Assembly: GCF_028476545.1 (NCBI RefSeq)
Contig: NW_026731915.1
Coordinates: 334,001 to 398,000, forward strand
Direction: 5' to 3'
DNA from: Physella acuta
Taxonomy: Eukaryota > Mollusca > Gastropoda > Physidae
DNA length: 64,000 nt
Each line of letters opens with the position of its first letter. Within the stretch, counting starts at the first letter, position 1. The notes below the pieces were generated by a model. It saw nothing but the letters and a program-made list of their open reading frames with translations. It had not been told where the DNA came from and made no database searches. The translations under genes and the position numbers were made by a program. Positions 58,101 to 64,000 of the stretch are shown here, in pieces.

Positions 58101-59125
58101 TAATCGGTAGCTTTACAGGGGAGAAAATTTTATTAGCGACCCCCCTTTTAAAGTGGTATTTAAATCATGGGTTGGTAGTCAGTAAAATTTATCAAGTCGT
58201 TGAATATAATCCGGTTGCATGTTTTAAGACATTTGGGGATACAGTTTCAGACGCGCGAAGAAAGGGGGACATAGACGACAAATACGCGATAACTAGTGAA
58301 ACAATGAAATTGTTAGGAAACGCGGCTTACGGTAAAACTTTGACGGATAAAACACGACATGCGGACATGACCTACTGTAGTGATAGGGATATAGGGAATT
58401 GTATTAATAATCCACGATTTAAAAAAATGACAAAACTTACTGACGCTGTTTACGAAGTAGAAACGTTAAAAAAGAAGATAGTTTGGGATCTCCCTCTTCA
58501 GATAGGCTTTTTTGTTTATCAGTACGCGAAACTTAGGATGTTAGAATTTTATTATGACTTTATAGACAAATATATAGATAGAACCGACTTTCAGCTATGT
58601 GAGATGGACACTGACAGTTTATACTTAGCCTTAAGTACCGATGACTTGTTAAAAGCCGTAAGACCGGGACTAGAACACGAGTTTTTTGACATTTACGACA
58701 AATGGTTCCCCTCAGAAGTATGCGACTCACATAGACCACAATTTATAAGCGGCAAAGGCACGGTAGATAGTCATTGTCTGGGGTGTAGGGCTAGGAAAAT
58801 TTATGAAAAAAGAACACCGGGGTTGTTTAAATTAGAATATGAAGGGGATGGGATGGTATCTTTATGTAGCAAGACGTACCACTGTTTTGGCGAGTATAAT
58901 AAAACATCAACCAAAGGATTATCTAAAAATCACAACACACTAGGCAAAGAATCTTTCATGCAGGTCCTCACAACAAAGGAACCAAGTGGTGGGACAAACA
59001 CAGGGTTCAGAGCATACAACACGGGGATATACACTTACACCCAACACAGAAACTCACTTTCTTACTTTTACATTAAAAGACAAGTAGATGCAGACAACGT
59101 GACAACATCTCCCCTAGACATATAA
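55112..59125 (+). CDS. Zinc-finger protein-primed family B DNA polymerase, 1,337 aa
   Basis: Single open frame. Residues 15-38 and 43-66 are two C2H2 fingers (C17, C20, H33, H38; C45, C48, H61, H66). Residues about 67-190 are a T/N/Q/H-rich, probably disordered linker. C305, C308, H321 and C325 form a C2HC finger. The exonuclease domain shows ExoI YDFE (D369, E371), ExoII GFNSGKYD (N492, D497) and ExoIII YNNID (Y648, D652). Polymerase motif A is GYDANALYLWSLM (749-761), motif B KLLGNAAYG (1066-1074), motif C MDTDS (1165-1169) and KTSTKG (1264-1269). Between A and B, residues about 795-850 (GGEVSLG, RVDGWD, QFHGCLFHGHPDC) look like an inserted endonuclease-type domain. The family replicates linear DNA from a terminal protein primer (family knowledge). 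The ATG used is the first after the probable leader intron. A family-size protein with all motifs in order; it looks whole. Confidence 0.93.
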   Translation: MEADQSTSHPAIRRFTCEICERVFTLKHHLSRHQDSAHGRQRHPCTSCGKVFTRLDNLTRHFTKAHNNQTSPTDTPSATNRQTHQPTLVTDTHTAQPPSASQTDHTATNTNSLKRHTTYDDISNNKRVKTNNDSNLNSHTTIFPVDDLRGDAVDLHPTTDKASPTCLLTDIPDFIKHNHAINMLQQDSHSKPYTDNFSFFRCLATHLGASIINLRKPTLKLAKQWQAHQGLGTLDNFSGVRLVEIPLLESCFSVNIEIFEFNEDQILSPKLRSSDRFRETVYLLFFQNQFMYINNIGGAGHAFACSVCNKLWPTVQQMNRHAKGCNGGKPVDRYKGGLYHTQQTIWEFLASYGLVVDSNFVYPFRATYDFECYFDHTELPPLGRVTKSVAKHVPLSCSVASNVDGFLEPICFISTGDPQELVTRVIDRLHIIAEAAYGILKKQFEPVFKQIRKLFPPKARGSDNKSNDKGFDRFLSGRLDEYLRQMPVIGFNSGKYDINLVKPYFIQYFLAYSNTEEGLEEGPRSSCNDDEDDVEDKQTPFKYVVKRNNNFMCISTNKLKFLDIVNYLAPGFSYSKYLAAYNVKETKGFFPYEYVKNLAVLDETSLPPRSAFFSSLKNCNISDEEYATCRQIWVEKGMQTFKDYLIWYNNIDVKPFIEALEQQTNFYKNLGVDIFKDAISVPGVTLKYLFKTLPKNVSFSLCSERESELHKTIRNNIVGGPSIIFHRHHEKGETFIRGNSNKVVQAIKGYDANALYLWSLMQKMPTGFPIIRNSEEGFRPRKTNHYGEQAFQWLSWVSKTKGVTLKTAFNGGEVSLGSRHIRVDGWDANTRTVYQFHGCLFHGHPDCPLTKDRTVNPISNRPLTELFKKTNEITKYLTDTVDVKVVEMWECEWGNQKKMNPTIKDYLKSIDKSQKTPTPTYGKKWPLTEKQIIDSVLDDSCFGLIECDIKVPDSLREHFSEMTPIFKNTDVTRDDIGPFMRQYAIDNNLLTSGRRTLIGSFTGEKILLATPLLKWYLNHGLVVSKIYQVVEYNPVACFKTFGDTVSDARRKGDIDDKYAITSETMKLLGNAAYGKTLTDKTRHADMTYCSDRDIGNCINNPRFKKMTKLTDAVYEVETLKKKIVWDLPLQIGFFVYQYAKLRMLEFYYDFIDKYIDRTDFQLCEMDTDSLYLALSTDDLLKAVRPGLEHEFFDIYDKWFPSEVCDSHRPQFISGKGTVDSHCLGCRARKIYEKRTPGLFKLEYEGDGMVSLCSKTYHCFGEYNKTSTKGLSKNHNTLGKESFMQVLTTKEPSGGTNTGFRAYNTGIYTYTQHRNSLSYFYIKRQVDADNVTTSPLDI

Positions 59126-59224
59126 GACCTTTTAGTTTACCAACCGTGACTTTAACGAGACTTTAATGTAAATATGTAAATAAGACAGAACCATGACGGT
59201 ATGCTGATGGGGTTGTATTTATTC

Positions 59225-59230
59225 AATAAA
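59225..59230 (+). terminator. Poly(A) signal AATAAA after the polymerase gene
   Basis: About 100 bp after the stop codon and followed by a T-rich stretch (59250-59262). TTTATT just upstream (59218-59223) is the same signal read on the minus strand, so transcripts from both directions could end here. Confidence 0.6.
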
Positions 59231-59770
59231 AACTTATGATATAAACGGTCTTTTTTTTAATTTTTGATGTAAATTATTGTTTTGTTACTTGTCCCTGAAA
59301 GTTAGGTAACTCGGTATCCTGTATAAGATGTATGACTGGAATCAAAATGAACCATTTAAAATACTGGATCCGAGTTGGAAATATCCCTTTACCGCTCTGA
59401 TCGGTGCCCCAACCATTATCACAATTCCCCCTTCCCCTTCCCTTTGTCAGCAACCCCTTCCCCCTTCTCCCATCCAACCTTGCGTCATCACACTAACCTC
59501 AATACCAACCGCTAGATAAACAGATCGTACCACTACCCACACTATTCCTTGGACAGACAAAGGATGTAGGACAATCTTACAGACAAGTGTTTATTCAACT
59601 AATGTCACAACCCCCTAGAAACCACTCCAACAGACTGGGATACATAACTTGTAGACACCACTCCCCAATGAATATCCCCTTCCTAAACACATTGACATTT
59701 ACTCTCAAAAGTGACAATGTTCCCATCCAAACTTTTAAATCTTTCCATATACAAATAAAAACATCCACAT
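59231..59770. other. Element interior between polymerase and palindrome array
   Basis: C-rich and A-rich mixed sequence with CCCCTTCCCCTTCCC runs near 59428-59470. Short open frames on both strands are family-less. No further Polinton gene recognised. Confidence 0.5.
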
Positions 59771-59779
59771 CCAACTTTG

Positions 59780-60540
59780 AAATCTGCCTCGGTGAAAACT
59801 TCACCGAAAGACAAATAATATTGCATCGATGAAAACTTCACCGACTCTAGTATAAAAACCAGCCACCAACCCCTTCCAAAACATACATGTAACAACTTTG
59901 AAACCTACCTAGATGAAAACCTCACCGACCCTAATATAAACTCGGCTGCCAACAATTCCAAGAACATGTATGTACCAACATGTCTCGGTGTTATCAAAAC
60001 TCCCCCGACCCTAGTATGAACTCTGCCCCTAACAATTCCTAAACATACATGTAGCAACTTTGAAACACGCCTCGGTGAAAACTTCACCGACCGTAGTATA
60101 GACTCTACACCAACCCCTTCCAAAACATCCGTGTACCAACATCACTCGGTGAAAACAAAATCCTTCCCACTCTAGTATGGATTCGGCCCCTAACACTTCC
60201 AAAACATGCCTGTATCAACTTTGTAACCTGCCTCGGTGAAAACTTCACCGAGGCTAGTTTGAAACCTACCAACTCCAAAGCATACATGTAACAACTTTGA
60301 ACCAATCCATGGTGAAACCAAAACCATACCACCCTAGTATAAACTCGGTCCCTAACAATTCCTAAACATGCATGGTTCGAGTTCAAAACCAACCTCTGTG
60401 AAAACTTCACCGACCCTCGTATAAACTCTACACCAACCAACAACAAAACATTGCCTAGGTGAAAACAAAAAACCTATGTACCACCCGATACACTCATCGG
60501 TGAAAACTTCACCGACCCTAGTATGAACACGGCCACTTAA
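59780..60540. repeat. Array of 19-bp palindromes in a dimeric repeat of about 162 bp
   Basis: TCGGTGAAAACTTCACCGA (8-bp arms, 3-base loop) is exact at 59789-59807, 60072-60090, 60233-60251 and 60498-60516, and near-exact at 59826 and 60395. Between them lie half-palindrome units GGTGAAAACAAAA at about 60147 and 60453, and a related GGTGAAACCAAAA near 60310. Full and half units alternate with a dimer period of about 161-164 bp from 59908 to 60395. The spacer is ACCCTAGTATAAACTCGGCC and CCTAACAATTCC(A/T)AAACATAC-like. It occupies the place where other genes would be expected. Function unknown. Confidence 0.88.
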
Positions 60541-60776
60541 TCAATAAAAAATTATTGATTTGTACTTTAGAATGATTAGATTGAATGATATGTATGCTAA
60601 CGTCATAGCATATTTAGTTTATACATCCTTATTTTGGTGAAATTTAAATGTAGACATTTTAAACTGTGTGTCATTTGACACGACGTACTATAACGTTGTT
60701 GATTTTTAAAACTTGAAGTTTATAATCTTAAGCAAATTTACCACCACCACCACCACCACCACCACCACCACCCGCT
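60541..60776. other. AT-rich spacer ending in a (CCA)n tract
   Basis: AT-rich from 60541. (CCA)n at 60741-60772 directly abuts the inner edge of the right TIR at 60777. Confidence 0.85.
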
Positions 60777-61855
60777 TGGTAACATCTGTCGCCACACTTA
60801 ACGCTGGTTTTGCGTTAATTATCATACCCCCCGGTGGGATCGGGTCGGCGAACAACGCATAAAACGCATGATGCGTGACTAACTTTAATTATATGGGACA
60901 CCATTTGATGGCCCAGCGGCTGCGATCAATATAAAGCCCATTAAAAACCGCTCAGCGTGTGTCAACAAAGGATCGCGGATCGATACGTAACAGCTGTCGC
61001 CTGATCGTTATCTTTAATGGATGTTATTCACAAAGTACACGGCTAGTGTTAGTCTTTTATTTAAACATACATACATTCAAACAAACCAACAAATTAAACA
61101 TCAAAGAAAAGAAATATATTAAATAAATAAATAAACAAAGTAATTAAAATCAAATTACGTAACTAGTTAATAATAATTTAACTAATTATAAAATAAAATA
61201 AAATTAAAAATAAACAAAATAAAAATAATTAAAATCACATTACGTAACTATTGAATAAAAATTACACAATATAAACAAATAAACAACAAGTAAACAAACA
61301 AAGTAAACAATTTAAAATCAAACAAATAATCAAATTACGTAACTCGTTTATAAAAATTAATTAAAATTACAAAATTAAATTCAAACTCATTAAAATCCAA
61401 TTACGTAACTAGGTCAATAAAAATTAATTAAAAAGTAAACAAATAATCAAATTACGTAACTAGTCAATAAAAATTGATTAAAAATTTAAAAAACTCATTA
61501 AAACTCATTAAAAAACGCATTAAAATTACGTAACTAGGTCAATGCTTACATCACAAAGTCACTAATTACGTCATAATGTTACTAATTACGTCACAAGGTC
61601 ACCAAAAGGTGACCTACTTCCCCACCACCTCCGCCAACCCCAGTTGGGGTAGTATTTTACTATATGTCTTTGCGCCACCCCCCACATCCTGCTCACCCAC
61701 CCTTACCCTCCCGATGCGCCAGGCTGGGAGTATTTTACTATATGTCTTTGCGCCACCCGCGCATCCTGCTCCCGAGTATTTTACTATATGTCATTGTTCC
61801 TCACCCTCCCCACCTCCGCCAAAAATGATAACCAAAAGCGACCTAATATACTACT
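60777..61855 (-). repeat. Right terminal inverted repeat, 1,079 bp
   Basis: Reverse complement of the left TIR, with the same three iterons and six TTACGTAA palindromes in mirror order. It ends CTAATATACTACT, giving a 5'-AG...CT-3' element. Confidence 0.95.
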
Positions 61856-61861
61856 ATCGAA
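61856..61861. repeat. Target-site duplication ATCGAA, right copy
   Basis: Identical to 52964-52969. The predicted empty site joins GTGTAGGGATCGAA directly to TAAAACGAGG. Confidence 0.93.
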
Positions 61862-62325
61862 TAAAACGAGGAGGGTTGGATTGAAAGACAAACTGATAGA
61901 GAGAATGGCCGTATACTCACTGTTATTTAAGTTGAAAAAAAAATCTTGTATTCTTTAATAAATGACAAAATGTCTCAAACATTGCTTTAAAAATAAAACA
62001 CTCATAAACATTGTTCTTTGGTTTTAATATGCAAGGAATTTTTTTCTTCTAATCCTAATTTTTCTTAATATTGTCTACTGAATTTGTAATTTTTAAAAAT
62101 CAATACACTGTCATCAAAATGTTGATAAAAGCAGCTAAATGTAACATTTAGTCCGTATAATATCGACATGACATGCTAGTAAATAATAATTTGTAATTTT
62201 TATTTTTATAAGCGTCAATGTTATTAATGGGCCTAGTTATTGTTTAAACTGACCCGCTATGATAAACATTGAGAGAAGGGTGGAACATAATGTATGGAAG
62301 TTGAAGCAAACTCTATAGAGTTGAT
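61862..62325. other. AT-rich flank, nothing recognised
   Basis: No supported feature. Confidence 0.5.
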
Positions 62326-62540
62326 CAGTGTTTCTTCCAGACTTTTTTCTCCAGGGGGCACTTGCAATTATCGGGGGGGGGACGGGGGTGGTAGACTTTC
62401 TTCGGGGGGTGGACACTGTTAAAAGTATATATTTTCTATATAAATTATATAAATTTCATTTCGTTCGGGGGGGGGGGGGCGGTAGAATTTTTTCGGGAGG
62501 GCTTCGCCCTCCCCCCCACCCCCCCCCCCCCCCCCGAATC
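62326..62540. mobile_element. hAT-like MITE, CAGTGTTTC family, right end lost
   Basis: The left end CAGTGTTTCTTCCAGACT is intact. The interior GTTAAAAGTATATATTTTCT and G- and C-homopolymers match the family in the opposite orientation to 9443. The inverted right terminus is not seen near 62540. Confidence 0.7.

Positions 62541-64000
<1,460 letters not shown>

Larger units (their letters stand above)
52970..61855 (+). mobile_element. Polinton/Maverick-type element carrying only a DNA polymerase gene
   Basis: 8,886-bp element with termini 5'-AGTAGTATATTAGG...CCTAATATACTACT-3', 1,079-bp terminal inverted repeats and a perfect 6-bp target duplication. Termini, TSD size, TIR and protein-primed DNA polymerase are all Polinton traits. 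Unlike the usual 15-20 kb Polintons, the only recognisable gene is the polymerase; no integrase, capsid, packaging ATPase or protease frame is recognised. Parts in order: left TIR with iterons and palindromes, diverged TIR-derived repeats, promoter, 5'UTR with repeats and probable intron, polymerase ORF, poly(A) signal, palindrome array, CCA tract, right TIR. The open ORF, matching TIRs and intact TSD suggest a recent insertion that looks whole for its own type. Integration presumably needs enzymes supplied by other elements (inference). Confidence 0.88.

Noticed and set aside
55112-59125. Host replicative DNA polymerase gene
   Set aside because: The motif set is that of protein-primed viral/plasmid-type family B enzymes, and the gene lies between TIRs with a target duplication.
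59595-60446. Minus-strand frames inside the element (LGIVRGRVHTRV-type repeats) as extra Polinton genes
   Set aside because: They repeat with the palindrome array and match no Polinton protein.

Overview
This looks like nuclear DNA of a spiralian animal, probably a mollusc (inference). The evidence is a split LIM-homeobox gene, tRNA-derived SINEs, small hAT-type elements, very many (AT)n and minisatellite tracts, and a Polinton-type element. There is no bacterial or organellar gene layout. Most of the window is intron or intergenic sequence, and most open frames are artefacts of tandem repeats.

Host gene. Two minus-strand exons of one LIM-homeobox gene of the Lhx3/4 (Lim3) class can be read. 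The LIM1 exon (3154-3328) is unambiguous. An upstream exon (26440-26599) ends in the splice phase the LIM1 exon needs and probably carries the start codon. The intron between them is about 23 kb. LIM2 and the homeodomain should lie left of base 1. The 3' end of the LIM1 exon, with its splice donor, is repeated three more times just downstream. Several GC-richer islands rich in homeodomain, CRE, NRF1 or ETS motifs are candidate regulatory DNA (4.8, 9.9, 11.4, 19.6, 20.7, 23.7, 30.3, 38.8, 42.5, 43.6 and 47.7 kb).

Repeats, 0-52.9 kb. The largest array is a 24-bp minisatellite of about 3.4 kb (35262-38706) with a higher-order duplication. Others have units of 8, 12, 14, 15, 20, 29, 33-36, 35, 46, 48, 64 and 72 bp. 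There are about a dozen (AT)n tracts, at least seven SINE-like copies, two or three families of hAT-like MITEs (several with 8-bp target duplications), and a solo LTR at 13585-13871 with a 5-bp target duplication.

Polinton-type element, 52970-61855. It is 8,886 bp, flanked by a perfect 6-bp target duplication (ATCGAA), with 5'-AG...CT-3' ends and 1,079-bp terminal inverted repeats. Its only recognisable gene is an open 1,337-aa protein: two C2H2 zinc fingers, a disordered linker, a C2HC finger, and a protein-primed family B DNA polymerase with exonuclease and polymerase motifs and an endonuclease-like insertion. No integrase, capsid, ATPase or protease frame is recognised. The non-coding part is elaborate: terminal iterons, a row of TTACGTAA palindromes in each TIR, a TATA promoter, a probable 5'UTR intron and a dimeric array of 19-bp palindromes. 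It looks young and structurally whole, and is the most unusual object in the window.

The right flank (61862-64000) is AT-rich, holds one more MITE copy and ends inside an (AT)n tract.
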